Assembly: GCF_963678635.1 (NCBI RefSeq)
Contig: NC_087064.1
Span: 80,763,526-80,823,525 of the forward strand
DNA from: Symsagittifera roscoffensis
Lineage: Eukaryota > Xenacoelomorpha > Acoela > Convolutidae
Direction of reading: 5' to 3'
Length of the DNA stretch: 60,000 nucleotides
The position numbers and the translations under genes were made by a program. The number at the start of each line of letters is the position of its first letter. Positions within the stretch are counted from its first letter, which is position 1. Below are positions 35,670-47,946 of the stretch, in pieces. The notes under the pieces were generated by a model. The model had not been told where the DNA came from. It worked only from the letters and a program-made list of their open reading frames with translations, and ran no database searches.

Positions 35670-35900
35670 TCTGCTCGACCTATGTTTCGACTTGGTTCGA
35701 CCTATATTTCAACTTTCTGGACGAAAATAGGTTATGCTTCGACAGTGCTCGACGTATTTTTTGACTTTGCTCGACCTATGTTTTGACTTTGTCGACAAAA
35801 ATTAGGTATGTTTTGACTGTGTCGGTTTTCTCGCGCAAACATGGGATTGTTTCGACTGTGTCTGTCCTATATTTCAATTTTCTCGACTTCTCAACCATTA
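35670..35900. repeat. Degenerate CGACCTATGTTTCGACT tandem repeats
   Basis: Units of about 25-35 bp such as CTCGACCTATGTTTCGACTT and GACAAAAATTAGGTATGTTT recur with many changes. Similar short arrays occur at 23340-24180, 37545-37640 and 42095-42400. Confidence 0.6.
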
Positions 35901-38900
35901 AATAATATGGCTAAAATTACAAAAAGTACACTTGCGAAAGCAATTTTTTTTGTAATTGGGAACTAGACTTTTGCTCATAAGCAGTTTTTCTCTCACATTT
36001 TTAGGAATTGATAATTTTTTATTATCAAATATTAACAGCTTCTAGGCCCTTTTCCAGTTAATCTGGAGGTAATGCAGTTGCCTTTGCACCATATGGTCTC
36101 GGTCGGATTTCTTCTTGAAGTGTTTGAAAATGAACTTTTTTTCCAGGAAAAGTGTAATATTCTGACTATTGTTTAACCACTTATGATTTGTCAATTTTTT
36201 GCGGTGTAAGCAGCTCACATTTAAGTTTCAAGTGTCGTTGAACATCTTGTGTAATTTTTAAAATTGCTAATGCTAACTGGTATATTTTTCAATTTTTTTC
36301 TGTTTTTTAAACGCTAAGAAAGTTTTTCCAGCCTGTATGATTATGGCGTATGTTTTGTCGGTTGAGTGAAACTATGTTGTATCGGCTTAAGGGCAAAAAT
36401 TAATTATAAACCTATTGTCGCTCTAAACTGCTTATGACAATTTACTTGCCTATTTATTTTTTTTCCTACAAACTTTTTTCCTATAAAAATTGAGTTATCG
36501 GACTTTCAATTGTCTGCTCAAGTTTTGACACATCGCGAATTTCGTTTGTGCTGCAGGCAGAATGGATTTGTGCTGCAGGCAGGTTGGATTAAAAGTGCAA
36601 GTTTTGTTTAAAGTAGTTTTAGGGGGATGTGAAAATTCTTTTATATATTTTTTATAAAACCTTTTTTGTTTGGCTTAATTTGTGTCTGCTCAAAGATTGT
36701 CGGCTTAATTGACGCATCACTTTTTTTGTTCTCTAACCAAATTTCATTGAATTTACATGTGCAAATCTTGTTCAAAATACTTCAAGAGTGACTTGAAAAA
36801 TTAAAAAAAATTTGCATAAAACCTTTTTTGTTCAGCTCAACTTGTGTCTGCTCAAAGATCGTCGGTTTAATTGTCTATAAAATCAATTTTTGTTTCTTGT
36901 AGCTTCAAGAGGTACTCAAAACTTTTTATAAAACTTTTCATTCCGCTAAACTTGTGTCTGCCCAAAGATTGTCGGCTTTGTTTTATTCTGTTGCTAATTT
37001 AATATTCAAAAGTCTGGCATTTTTGCTTAAAACGAACTTCTACCGAGACTTCTATGAAAATATACTGCTATGAAAGTTTAAATTTTGATAATTTTTTTAA
37101 AAAATTTTTTTCCATATTTTTCGATGTTTTTTATGTTTGTGGTGTATCGCAAGTGATGCAAAACTCTGCTTCACCTATGTGTTTTGTATGCTCTTCAGAT
37201 GATTTTTCTGATAATGCCTCAACTGAAAATTAATAGAAGAATAATTAAATAGCGAAATTCGTGCATCGAAATCTAACTTTTACAAACTGAATCTTCCATT
37301 TTGTTTGTAGTTTTTTAAAAATCTGGACTGAAACTGCTCATCTGAAAACTGATATTTGAAGAAAAATTGGTAAAATTTTCTTTTATTGCCGCAGGAACCC
37401 TTAGATCTCAAAAAATTAAATGTTTCCCTTAGAGCTCAAAAAAGTTTTGACGAAGGTATTTTCTAAGCAGATTTCTTTTGCTAGGTTTTCAATTCAAAAT
37501 GAATCAATAACTTCAAAAAAATTAAATTTTGAAAAAATCTGTTTGCGCTCGACCTAAATTTTGACGTTCTCGACTGAAATCAGGTTTGTTTTGACTGTGT
37601 TTACCTATGATTTGACTTAGATAAAACAAAGTCAAAAAATTAGGCGAGCACCTTGACCCGGGAACTATCGCGCAGGTCATCTGAAAGATTGTTGCTTCCG
37701 CCTAACTTTAGCGGCCAATTGCCAAAACAGGAAAGCAAAACAGAAAGAATTTACAAGCTGAGTTGCCCATCGACACTTATCCCATCAAACTTTGTTCATG
37801 CAGATATGGTTTGCATTGCTACTGACCAAACCAGCAACAAAAAAATAGGGAAGTTTGACACCATTTCGGCCTGTTCGATACGGTAAGTGACACTTTTGAC
37901 AATGATGCGTTTTATTTCCAAGAAAGCTAATTAATAAAGAAACTCTACGAAGGAAAACCGTTAATTTCAATAAGCCGTTAATTTCAATAAATTTGTGGCA
38001 GAGTCTGCTAAATTTCTAACCGTTGCAAAGTAATAGATTTTAATAAGTCTACTTAATTTTTGGAAGCAAACATTTTAGGCGCGCTTATTGAAATAACTGT
38101 TTCAGACAAAATAAACCGAAAGATACTTCAGACACGTCGAACGGCAGTTGAAACCTTAAGGACTTGGCCGTAATACGAGCAGTCGTACGATTTAAAAGAC
38201 ATTTTCCAGCTAACAAAGTTTTTGACAAGTAGTCTTCTCAAAATTGGGAATACAAAAACGTTTATTTGAATTTAAGCTCTGAAAATTATTTTTTTTTGCA
38301 GGAATTTAAATAGTAGGAGAATAAAAATACCAGGGTTGGATTCTTCTCAGTGTAGTTAGAGATCAAATTGAAAGAAAAATCACTGAGTTAATTTAATTTT
38401 TTTTGAAAAAAAAAATCAGCGATATCTGATTTAAAACCAGATATTTTTTTCTCCAGTTATTTGCGCAATCCTATTATATGAAACCAGGATAAAAAGATTG
38501 TTTTTATAACGGTCGCTTTACTTAGCTTTTTTGCACGCTTCAACCGTTCAATTAGCCAAAATTTAAGTAATTGGAATAAATTTTAAGTCAATTTAGTATC
38601 TGTATCTTTCTGGAGATGAAAAGTTAAAGAATAAAAAACTTTATAAGTTAAAGAATAAAAAACAAAATACAGTCACCAGACGTAAAGTTGGCAACTTTTT
38701 ACTTTTGGGCGATGAAGAAAATTTTTTTCAGGTTTCTTCAGTTTATTCAACGGCTACTGGAAAATCTTGATTGGCATTTTGATATGTGATGGATGAAACT
38801 GTTAAATAGAACACAGCTGAATAAAAAAGGTCAAAAATTGTTATCGAGGCGTCGTTTGACTATTTAATCAGAGAACGCCAGAGAAGTGTTCTTAGAGTAA

Positions 38901-38959
38901 AAAAAGCAGTAAGCAGCAAGAGCAGATTGAAGTTTTGAATAAACCGAAGAAACCTGAAA

Positions 38960-39182
38960 AAAATTTTGAAATTAAAAAAAAAATTCGTTTTTCTATTCTT
39001 TTTTTTTCAAAATTTTTTTTTTCAATTGACCTAATTTAATAGGACTCTCAAGTATGCCTCAGTTCTATTTTTTCGTCACAACATGCAAAAAAAATGACAC
39101 CAATTTGAGAAAACATTTTGTATTTTCTTGAGACTGTAGTCGGAACCTTCTGTGCTACTTACACAGTAACCGGCTATCCTTG
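38960..39182 (+). mobile_element. Family-B 3' fragment
   Basis: Ends GTAGTCGGAACCTTCTGTGC, TACTT, ACACAGTAACCGGCTATCCTTG. The hairpin keeps four of its five pairs. The 5' half is absent. Confidence 0.65.
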
Positions 39183-39765
39183 AAATTGTGTTGACGCTTA
39201 ATTAGGTTTAAGAATAATTTGAATTTTTAATCCCTTTTGAACCATTTCGAAATTTTGAAGTGTCAGAATTGAAACGACCATGGGCACCTTTATTGTTCAC
39301 AATATTCCGATCTTTTGGGCTTGGTATTTCAGGGCAGCAGTAGCAAATTTGTGACTCGGGAGCAAATGAAAATTTAAGAGGGTTGACAAATTAGTGTCGT
39401 TTTTTTTTGTTGTCACTTCTTTGTTACTTGAAAACAAGTGCTTTGGTTGCCCTCCCGAAAAGAAGCCTTTAGGTTCTTTGATTTTTTTGTCATTTTTGGA
39501 CCAAAGTACAAAAAAGCCAAAATAAAACTGAGCTGAAATGAAAACGCGTTGCAGAGTGCCAAAAAAATTTTCAAAATAATTTTACTAAAAAAAATAAAAC
39601 CCGCGAAAATTGAGTCGCAATAGCAAAAAGAAAACGAGAAAAATTATTGTAATTGACAATGGAATCAATCAAAGTGAAAAATTTAATCTCCTACATTAGC
39701 GTAATGAATTTTGAAAAGTAAACAATCAATACAACATTTAACGAAAATTTCGCTCATTTTTTCTT

Positions 39766-40846
39766 GTGCCTAATTTAAGCATTATCCTAAAACACAAAAA
39801 ACTGGAAAAAAATCTTCAAATAGCATTGACTGAAGATCAAGCAATTTACGAAGAAACAGTAACAAGCAGTAGACGATTCAGTGACCTGCAAAAATACTTG
39901 AACAAAATAAGTAGTTCCAGGAAATATCCCCAAAAAATGTTCTACAAGGAAAAATCCACAAGAGATGACACCCAAAAAGCTACATTTTTTAACGAATTTT
40001 TCATCAGTAAATATCAAAAGGAATCAATTCCTAACCCTCTCGCACGAAATACAAACTGTTCTCCTACAGAAGAAATCTGTACACAAATACACATTGAAGA
40101 AACCAAAATCCAATACATTCTCAAAAATCTTTTAACCAATAAAGCGTCAGGTTTTGATGGTATAGTTAATATAATCCTAAAAAATCTTTCTGAAACTCTG
40201 TCAAAATCGCTCTATCTTCTCTTCCGCACATTCATTAACAAGCGGCTCTTCCCGACCTACTGGAAAACAAGTCAAGTGGCCCCAATTTTTAAAGAAAAGA
40301 ACAAGGCGTCAGTCGAGTGCTACCGCCCAATTAGCCTCTTATGCTCCGCCTCGAAGGTCTTCGAAAAAATTATCTTTGATAATATATACCCCAAAGTTCA
40401 ACCTTTCCTGGAAAACGCACAATACGGCTTCCGGCAAAAAAGGTCAGCAGTACTACAAATGGTACAATTTTTGAGCAAAGTATATGAACTCTACGATGAC
40501 AAAAATGTTCAAACACTATCAGTCCTTTATCTAGATTTTTCTAAAGCCTTTGATAAAGTTCCTCATAGTATCCTAGTCGCCAAACTACGGAACATAGGTC
40601 TAAGCATTCAAATACAAGACATAATACAAGACTATCTAACAGATAGAATGCAGTTTGTGAAAATCAATAAAAGTTCATCAACTCTGAAAGAAGTAACTAG
40701 CGGTGTACCACAGGGCTCAATTCTTGGCCCTCTACTTTTTATCATATTCATTAACGACTTTCCCAAATGCATTGAGAATTCAGATTGTTTTGGCTATTGT
40801 GACGATATGAAGATCTTGTCTACTGAAGAAATTCATCTGCAAAAAA
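39766..40846 (+). pseudogene. Non-LTR retrotransposon reverse transcriptase, 5'-truncated (part 1)
   Basis: The frame holds the RT core of a LINE of the jockey/CR1 type. Counting from the first open codon (a GTG, not a real start): the Lys-Ala-x-x-Phe-Asn linker at 71-76, Tyr-Arg-Pro-Ile-Ser at 186-190, motif A with Asp257 (Leu-Tyr-Leu-Asp-Phe-Ser-Lys-Ala-Phe-Asp), motif B Ser-Gly-Val-Pro-Gln-Gly-Ser at 312-318, and motif C Tyr-Cys-Asp-Asp at 344-347. The upstream AP endonuclease and any first ORF are missing, as expected for a 5'-truncated insertion. The frame breaks at the A-run 40841-40846, and the protein continues in another frame from 40847. The insertion is antisense to the channel gene whose intron holds it. 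Confidence 0.9.
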
Positions 40847-41668
40847 GACACGGCAAATGTTGAAAAATGGTGCAAAGAAAATAAAATGCCGCTGAATGAA
40901 GATAAATGTAATTTGTTAAACCTCAAAGGGAAAATGGAAGTTACACTATTTAATACAAATGTTGATACCGCAAAGACCCAAAAAGACTTAGGTATTTTAA
41001 TGTGTGACAACCTTTCGTGGTCAGTAAATGCTGAAAATCGCATATCAAAAGCAATGGGAGCTTTTTACAAAATCAAACGAAATATCTCGAAAAAAACATC
41101 ATTAAAGTCAAAATTAAACTTATACTGCGGATACATCGTACCAATCATAAGCTATGCATCGCAAACATGGTATCCGAACAAAGCAGAATTAAGACAACTA
41201 GAAAGAGTACAAAAACGAGCGACATCTTGGATTACAAATAACTTCAAAATGAGTTATACTGAAAGACTGAAATTTTTAAAGCTCCTTCCACTCTCAATGT
41301 ACTTTGAATTACACGACATATTGTACTTAGTTTCACTACTAAAAAACAAACATGACATTGATTTGAATACAATTATTCATAAAAACGAATCACGAACGAG
41401 ACAAGCAACACGTGGTGAGATTGCTGTTCATGCAACAAGACTGAAAAAGTCAAATGAAAATTATTATATACGTTCTAATACGCTATACAACTACTTTAGC
41501 CAAATTGTGGACTTCGAAAATCAAGATTATGACAGCCTGAAAATATCTATAACAAACACGTTTTGGAAATTCTTCAACAGAAATTTTGCAGAAAACAACT
41601 TGTGTATGTGGAGAATTCTTTGCTGGTGTGGAAACTGCAACCCACCGGGAAAAATTATGAACTTATAA
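40847..41668 (+). pseudogene. Non-LTR retrotransposon RT, C-terminal part after frameshift (part 2)
   Basis: It continues the RT thumb and C-terminal region: Val-Glu-Lys-Trp-Cys just after the break, Lys-Asp-Leu-Gly-Ile-Leu-Met, Ser-Tyr-Ala-Ser-Gln-Thr-Trp and Leu-Glu-Arg-Val-Gln-Lys-Arg-Ala-Thr, all standard for jockey/CR1-like LINEs. It ends in a Cys-x-Cys-x2-Cys cluster and a TAA. One extra A in the 6-A run explains the frame change. Both halves are otherwise free of stops, so the copy is relatively young or the indel is an assembly error. Confidence 0.88.
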
Positions 41669-41707
41669 ACGAGGGTTCAAAACCCATGGAGAAATCCTAA
41701 AGCCTAC

Positions 41708-41728
41708 ACTACTACTACTACTACTACT
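41708..41728 (+). repeat. LINE 3' tail, (ACT)7
   Basis: Seven ACT units begin 39 bp after the RT stop codon, in place of a poly-A tail. Short tandem 3' tails are typical of several LINE clades and mark the 3' end of this insertion. Confidence 0.8.
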
Positions 41729-42094
41729 TGTAAGAATAAGTAAACCAGAATTTTAACCCATTGGAAAACTCAAAAGAAACTAATTCCAAAATCATGCATT
41801 TCAGGGGCACTACTTTGATAGAGCGGTCCTCTCGAAACAACCCATTCCCTTTAGCATGACACCTAGAGCTCTCACATCGTTGAATAATTGTGATTTCGCC
41901 ATTCAGAAAGATTTTCAATTAATTTCGCCATTCAGTTTATTTTCAATTAATTTTATGCTTTGTTACTTCGTAAAATCTTCATCCTCACCATTTTAAGTAT
42001 TTTGATTGGCAGATAAAAAAAACACCAAAAATTGTGCTTCTACGACAAATAATTTCACTGAGTTATGTTTGCTAAACCAGTGGTAGATAAACCG

Positions 42095-42400
42095 GGTCGA
42101 CCTGTTCGATTTATGTTTCAAATTTTTGACCAAAAATTGGTATGTTGGACCGTCTCTACCAAAATTCGATATGTTTCGACTTTCTCGACCGAAATTTTCG
42201 AAAGTTTTTTTTTATTCGACCCCGCATAGATATGTTTCATGTTTCTCGTACAAAGTTGGGTATGTTTTGACTCTCTTGACCAAAATCGGGCATGTTTCGG
42301 TTTGTGCTCGACTTAAAATTGCTTCTCAACGCAGAATTTCAGTCGCAAAACTGCACTTGCTCGACTTTCGAACAATTAGAAATATATGTCGAGATCCTCG
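42095..42400. repeat. Degenerate CGACC/GGTATGTT repeats
   Basis: Fourth array of the family at 35670-35900: GACC(A/G)AAAATTGG(G)TATGTT and TTTCGACT blocks repeat every 30-60 bp. The 98-codon open frame here follows the repeat and is not a gene. Confidence 0.55.
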
Positions 42401-42787
42401 CCCCGGGAAGTCATTATGGTGACATATCAATATAGCTATACTAAATTACCATAAAAGAAAAGCAGATGTTTTAAAAATGGAATAATGGAGGAAAAATTCG
42501 GGCTAAATAGTGGCGCCACTAATAATAGAGAATTGTTTGGTAATTGCCTCGTTTGATTTTGAAGTGGACCAATCAGACTAAGTGAATAGCTGCCGTCTAG
42601 ACCAGATTAACTTTATCATCGCTGTTTATAGCTTCAGGTCTGTCTTGAAAACATCCTGTTCATGATGCAGCACCGTTCTGCTGAGCCTAGAATGCGGCAG
42701 AACCGCTTATCACTTTCGTAAAAATTTATTACTTTGGAAAACTTTTTGATAAGCCTTTTTTCAAACGATTTTTTTTGAAAATTAATC

Positions 42788-43043
42788 CAAATTGGCTTAA
42801 AATTCAAGTAAAACACATTGGTGGCAGTTTTAAGTAAATTAGCGCAACTTTGGCACCAAAAAAACTATTTACATTAAAAAATTGTATGCAATTTTTCTAT
42901 AGAAAAGCTACAAGTTTGAGATAAACATTTTAACATCTTTTTTTGGTTGTACATATACATAGTGTTTTTGGTAACAAAGTTGCGCTAACGTAATTTAAAC
43001 TGCCACCAATTTGTTTTGTTTGAGTTTCAAGCCAATTTAGAGT
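42788..43043. repeat. Palindrome running into the assembly gap
   Basis: The left arm (AAATTGGCTTAAAATTCAAG, TTGGTGGCAGTTTTAA, TTAGCGCAACTTTG) and right arm (CAAAGTTGCGCTAA, TTTAAACTGCCACCAA, CAAGCCAATTT) are inverted. The centre is near 42915. The right arm is cut by the Ns at 43044, so the left flank 42640-42787 may belong to a longer arm. Confidence 0.8.
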
Positions 43044-43243
43044 NNNNNNNNNNNNNNNNNNNNNNNNNNNNNNNNNNNNNNNNNNNNNNNNNNNNNNNNN
43101 NNNNNNNNNNNNNNNNNNNNNNNNNNNNNNNNNNNNNNNNNNNNNNNNNNNNNNNNNNNNNNNNNNNNNNNNNNNNNNNNNNNNNNNNNNNNNNNNNNNN
43201 NNNNNNNNNNNNNNNNNNNNNNNNNNNNNNNNNNNNNNNNNNN
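43044..43243. other. Assembly gap (200 N)
   Basis: Exactly 200 Ns, a round number that usually denotes a gap of arbitrary or estimated size. It lies at the end of a palindrome arm inside the large intron. Confidence 0.98.
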
Positions 43244-43783
43244 CATTGAACTAAATCAATGTTTAAGCTTATGTCAATTGTGAACCCAGGAGCGAATCAC
43301 CTTCCTTTTTTTTTAAAGCGGATAAGTAGTTTAGAAAAAACCCAATTTTGAACAAAATTGGTTCAACAGTTTGACAAAAACTGTATTAGATTAGAAACGT
43401 AATTGAAGCATATCAAATGGCTGGGTATCGGTTACTGCATACCAAAAAAGCTAAGTTTTTTAAAATGATTGCGAATAGTGACCACTGCAGACGGGCAAAC
43501 GTGTTGAGACAAGCGCAGAGCGTCGACACGCGGCCAGAGCCCGTCGCCGATTATGAACCAACACTCGGTTCTGAAGTCTTCAACCTTTTTTTATTGATTC
43601 CGTCTGGGGATTTCTGCTAAAATTTGCCTTTTTGTTTACAAAATTTTTGATAATGTTGGACCTTTATTTTGGCTTAATACCGACCGTTTTGGTCTAATTT
43701 TTTGATTTTGAACTTAGCTTGGATCTCTTTAATTTATTCTTTGTTTTATAAAAAATCAAAATGGCATCGCAATTCTTTCGAAG

Positions 43784-45060
43784 GTACCATAGGGGTGCAT
43801 AGCTGAAGGGATCTTCCAAATTTTTGCATAATAGTAACACTTTCAATTTTGTGTAATTTAAATTTTGTCGTATGTGGCCTCTAATTTCATGATTACCAAG
43901 TTTACGAATTCTATTTCTTGAGAAGTTTTCAGCTATAATTAAATAAGATTGGAGTAAAAACCGGGGCTGTTTACATAAGGCAAAAAACTTTGGTTTATAA
44001 AGTGTGTAGAGTAGCTTGAGACTGACGTAATCTTTTTAAAAATCCCCCCCTCCCAATTTTTCAAAGGGGGAGAGATTGTTAAGTTGATTCAGAGTGTACA
44101 CTTTAGCAGAAATTCACCAGCTTAGGAATCTTTCTCAAATTCAAGGACTAATCGCTCTGTGCTTGGTAACTTAGTTTTCCTCTATTTAGCAATAGCCTGT
44201 AGAGAAAATGGGAGGAGATTAATTGCTAGGTTGAACATTCACACATACATAATCATTGATTTAATTCTCTTTAAGGTTCGTAAATGTTTATTAAATACAA
44301 TAAGAAGGAAATACGAAAAACGTCCTGAAAATTTTCGGTTAAAATTGATACTTTTTGCCCAATATAGTTTTTCCTTGATATAGCCGCCCCGAGGGCTGTA
44401 TATATTTGGCCAAGACCATATTAGGCGAAATAAGTATAATTTTTGAGCGAAATTTTTTTAACATAAAAATGTATAATTGTGCAGAATTCACCCAATGACT
44501 CCTCAGAGACCATTAGCAAGAAGTAGTCGAGGACTGAAAAGCTTGGTATTGTTTGAAGTTACCGGTAGACGCGCTATGCGGGTGTTGCTTTTTCGCGGCG
44601 ATAATCATCTCTAATTTTCGTATAGAGTCCTACCGTGTCTTAGCAAGCACGCATCGCAACACGTTTGTGCAACTGCAGTGGTCCTAGTTTTGTTGTGACT
44701 TGAATTACATTGCTTGCATCAAGCAAGTATGAAGCAACCGAAAGATGTAACCACAACTTCTGCTAAAATGTACCTTTTTCAAAATCAAAATTGGATCTGA
44801 TCGGCTATTTTCCCCATTAATGCGAAAATGAAGGATTCGTTGCTAGGTGCAAAGTTTACATTTGCTTAACTCTTGACCTATTTCAATATAGGTGTAGCGA
44901 TTATTTACTGAGCACCGTAGGGTGGAATAGTTTAAAAATCCTGAAAAAATTCGCATTATAATAACACTTTTTATTTTCGCCCATTATAGCCGACCCAAAT
45001 TGAGCATATGACCTCTAAAATTCCGGATTTTTTGAAATTTTTTACTTAGATAAAAACTCT
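43784..45060 (+). repeat. Dispersed repeat family H (two diverged copies)
   Basis: Copies near 43784-43990 and 44820-45060 share GGTACCATAGGG or ACCGTAGGGTGGAAT, an ATAATAACACTTT block, TATAGCCG or a variant, and CATATGACCTCTAAAATTCC. A third copy lies at 57588-57930. Non-coding; borders are approximate. Confidence 0.5.
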
Positions 45061-45119
45061 TACATGCTCATTTATTGAATTAGTTAATTAAAGGGCTGGC
45101 AATCAATTTAGGTGTGGCA

Positions 45120-45620
45120 ATTTTTACATGGTTTTTTAAGGGGCCAGTGGTGTTCGCAAAATTGTTTTTAAGGGGGCGGTGTTTCGAAAAAAAAAATAAA
45201 AATTTTGTCGACCCCTTATTTATGTCGATATGTCGACTAATTTGATATTCCAAGCTCTCCTAAAATAGTGAAAGAACACTGTTTTGTCACAATTTTTCTG
45301 CGCGACAGCCATTTTTTCGGAAAAAAACAAGCTAAAAATGATGTTTTGAGCATTTTTTTGAACAGGCTAAAACTTTTTTTGATATTTGGCCAAAACATTG
45401 CAATTTTTCGACGTGCACTCAAATTTACGTATATTGGCGCCAAAGGTGCCTTTAGAAAAATTTTGACTTTGGCCAGACAAAAATGGATCTCGTAAAATGG
45501 GACCTTCGAAAAAATTTGGCAACCAGAATTGAAAGGGGTAGGCGCTGGCCCCTGCCCCCCACTCGGCTCGCTACTGAGGGGGGCAATACTGCCACTGAGG
45601 GAAATCCTCAAAATTTTCAC
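45120..45620. mobile_element. Diverged relative of the hAT-type MITE
   Basis: Shares TTTTGTCGACC, AAGCTCTCCTAAAATA and TTGGCGCCAAAGGTGCCTTT with the element at 52943-53268. CAGTGG at 45145 and CCACTG at 45592 may be decayed ends, but the flanks show no matching 8-bp duplication. The open frames on both strands here are element sequence, not genes. Confidence 0.5.
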
Positions 45621-45740
45621 TTAATTTCAACATTTTTTTCGCTTAATGTAGCCGCCCCTGAAGTTGGCCGATTATTCACTGCTTGTCTGACTAGCAAACT
45701 GATGTCTCATCGTGTGACTAAACCTTAAAAATCTACTTTT

Positions 45741-46140
45741 GTTCCTACTTTCGTAACAAAAGTAGCGGAGTATTTGTGCTCGGGGTGGTTTTATTTTCGA
45801 AAAATACGTCTTTTTAACTAACCACTTTTGACGAATTTTTTTTATCATTCAAAAAGTCTTAATGTCTTGAGCTTAACTTTGAAAAGATTTTTCATCTGTG
45901 ATAATTTTTTGTAAAGTTATGGAATTTCAAACATTTCCATTTTGGCCAATTTGGGACAATTAACGCGCGATATATTTTGCGCTATCAGCGCGCAAGCGGA
46001 GATTTAATCCGTCTTAGAAATCGCTCCAAATTGGTTGAAGGAAGCTTATTTGCCATAATTGATTTGTTGCTAGGAGAGAAATCTATCACTTTGTACTTTA
46101 AATGGAGTGTAGGGGGATGATTTTCACAAATTAATGTCAA
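45741..46140 (+). mobile_element. Family-A element lacking the 3' end
   Basis: Starts GTTCCTACTTTCG with CGTAACAAAAG, has GTGCTCGGGGTGG, the TTAACGCGCGATAT core and GCGGAGATTTAATCC, then stops near the GGGGGATGATT block before the 3' hairpin. Confidence 0.7.
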
Positions 46141-46734
46141 ATGTATTTAAAAAAATTAAGTTAACATCCTTGCTTCTCAATCAATGTTTAATTAGCTTTT
46201 CTTTCAGCTAAAAATAGAAACAATGAAATGCAGATGTCAAAACATTAGATTTATTCATGCCTTTTAATCGAAAAGAATCGAGATCCATTTAGTTTTTCAT
46301 TTCCTTTGATGCATTTTTTCGGTTTTAGTGGAAGTCAAAATACAGTAAATAAGTAAACAAAATCAGTTGGAACTGTCATCAATGTTATCATTTTACAAAT
46401 AGTTTTGATGGCGCCTTCAATAAAAACAATTTTTACAGTGCACAAAAATTTTGAAATAAAAATTTGACCAATCGCAGAAGCATTTGCGAAATGTTTTTAA
46501 TCTAATTTAGTCCATTTTCACTATCAGAAATATCATATTATAAAATGTTTCTTTTAACTAACCTATGATTAATAGTTCTGCTCTCGGGTGGTAAAATTCA
46601 ATTAACTTTAGTTGATGACAAAAATTGACAGTATCTTATTAAGCCCTCGGAAAATGCTACACATCTGTTCTGGCATCTTGTAATATGCACTGAAACAATA
46701 AAAGAACCAAATATATGTTGAGAGAAAAAAAAAC

Positions 46735-47300
46735 ACGTATAGCCGGTTATTGTGCAAGTAGCACAGAATGCTCCGACCACAGCCTTAAAAAAACCTAACT
46801 GGTGTCGTTTTTTTCTGCATATTGTAATAAAAAATTTGCACGAAAAAATAGAATTTAGGCATATTTGAGAGTCATAGTAAAATAGGTCAATTGGAAAACA
46901 GTTATTGACTAGAAAAACGAAAAAAAGTTTCCAGTTTTTGTATTCTCAAAATCGCGCTAAAAATCTTAAGGAACTATCTTAACTTGAATAAAATTAAGTT
47001 TTAGCGCCTGAAATGAAGCTTAAATCAGCTTGTGTAAGCATATACGGTCATTGGACTCGAAATTAGCTCGAAATTGGACCAAAAACCAAAAAGTTTAAAA
47101 CGGTTTTTCTCGACACTGTGAAAAAAAAATCAAAATTTTTAAAATTTCGATCGAATCACGACTGAGAGGGCTTTAAGATGACATATCACCTAACACAGTC
47201 CGATGATTATTTGTGGTACCTGATTTTGCGTGGAAAACAAAAAACAAAAAAACTAAAACACCCGAACACAAAGTTCCTCCCCATTTTCAATGGTCGGAAC
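46735..47300 (-). mobile_element. Family-B element, near full length
   Basis: Read on the minus strand: GTTCCGACC at 47300, a CCATTGAAAATGG hairpin, GGTACCACAAATAATC, CTCTCAGTCGTGATTCGA, and at the 3' end GGTCGGAGCATTC, the intact TGTGC-TACTT-GCACA hairpin, then AATAACCGGCTATACGTG. CTTG has changed to CGTG. This copy best shows the family's two ends. Confidence 0.75.
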
Positions 47301-47554
47301 AAAAACAGTTGATTTACTAAACGATTTTAAATGATGGCTATACGTTTTTTCTGCTCTTTATTAAACTTGGGTCCGAAAGGCAAAAAAAAATCAGCACGGA
47401 TTTTCTAGACAGTGGAAACAACTTTTCTGAATTTTTTAGAATCCAGATCACGACCGGAAGCGAAAGTGCTTCAATATTATTTATAACTAGACGCCATCTG
47501 ACCTGTTTATTTGTAATGGCTGACTTTGAATGAAATTTTCATAATTTTTTTTGA

Positions 47555-47775
47555 ATGAAATTTTCATAATTGTTTTGGTCAACCACATTGAGTTTCCGAG
47601 CTCTCTTAAAACACAAGAGAGACCGGGCTTTGACGATAATTTTTCCGCTGCTGGTGAACAATTGCAAAACAGGCCAATAAAGAGCAATTTTCGGAGGGCT
47701 TTGACCCTTTGGGTGATGAGGTGGTCGAATCCTTGGTTAGAGGGGAAGGGGGTCCCCCCTAAATCCGCCCTTGCC
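47555..47775. mobile_element. Fragment related to the hAT-type MITE
   Basis: Ends CCCCCTAAATCCGCCCTTG, like the right end of the element at 52943-53268, and includes GAGCTCTCTTAAAACACAAG. The left end is missing. Open frames on both strands here are not genes. Confidence 0.5.
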
Positions 47776-47946
47776 ACAGACCAAAATGAGTGCCCTAATA
47801 AAAGTGCAAGCATGCTTCTTGCGAATGATCGCACCCTGTTAAAAACTGCCGCAGACGCGTTGATTTTGCAATCCCATTTAACTTAGGTTTTTCTGCCCTT
47901 AGGTTCAACTAGGATTAACCAGGATCAGAAACCGATTTGGGCTAAC

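Larger units (their letters stand above)
21247..47946 (-). other. 26.7-kb intron splitting M2 from M3
   Basis: Flanked by TAG|GTTAGC (47947/47946) and TTTCAG|C (21247/21246). It holds most of the transposons listed here, the assembly gap and a LINE inserted antisense to the gene. Stretches of more than 300 bp inside it that are not listed separately (for example 22905-23330, 24200-25080, 25940-26390, 27560-28830, 31700-33230, 33780-35660, 36000-37540, 37900-38950, 39190-39740, 43260-44160, 46150-46730) showed only AT-rich sequence and short domain-free open frames. Confidence 0.85.

Noticed and set aside
45237-45728. Overlapping open frames on both strands
   Set aside because: They coincide with a relative of the hAT-type MITE and lack domains.
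47487-47886. Opposing frames of 115 and 111 codons
   Set aside because: They overlap a MITE fragment and fall in the large intron close to the M1 exon, with no domain or splice support.
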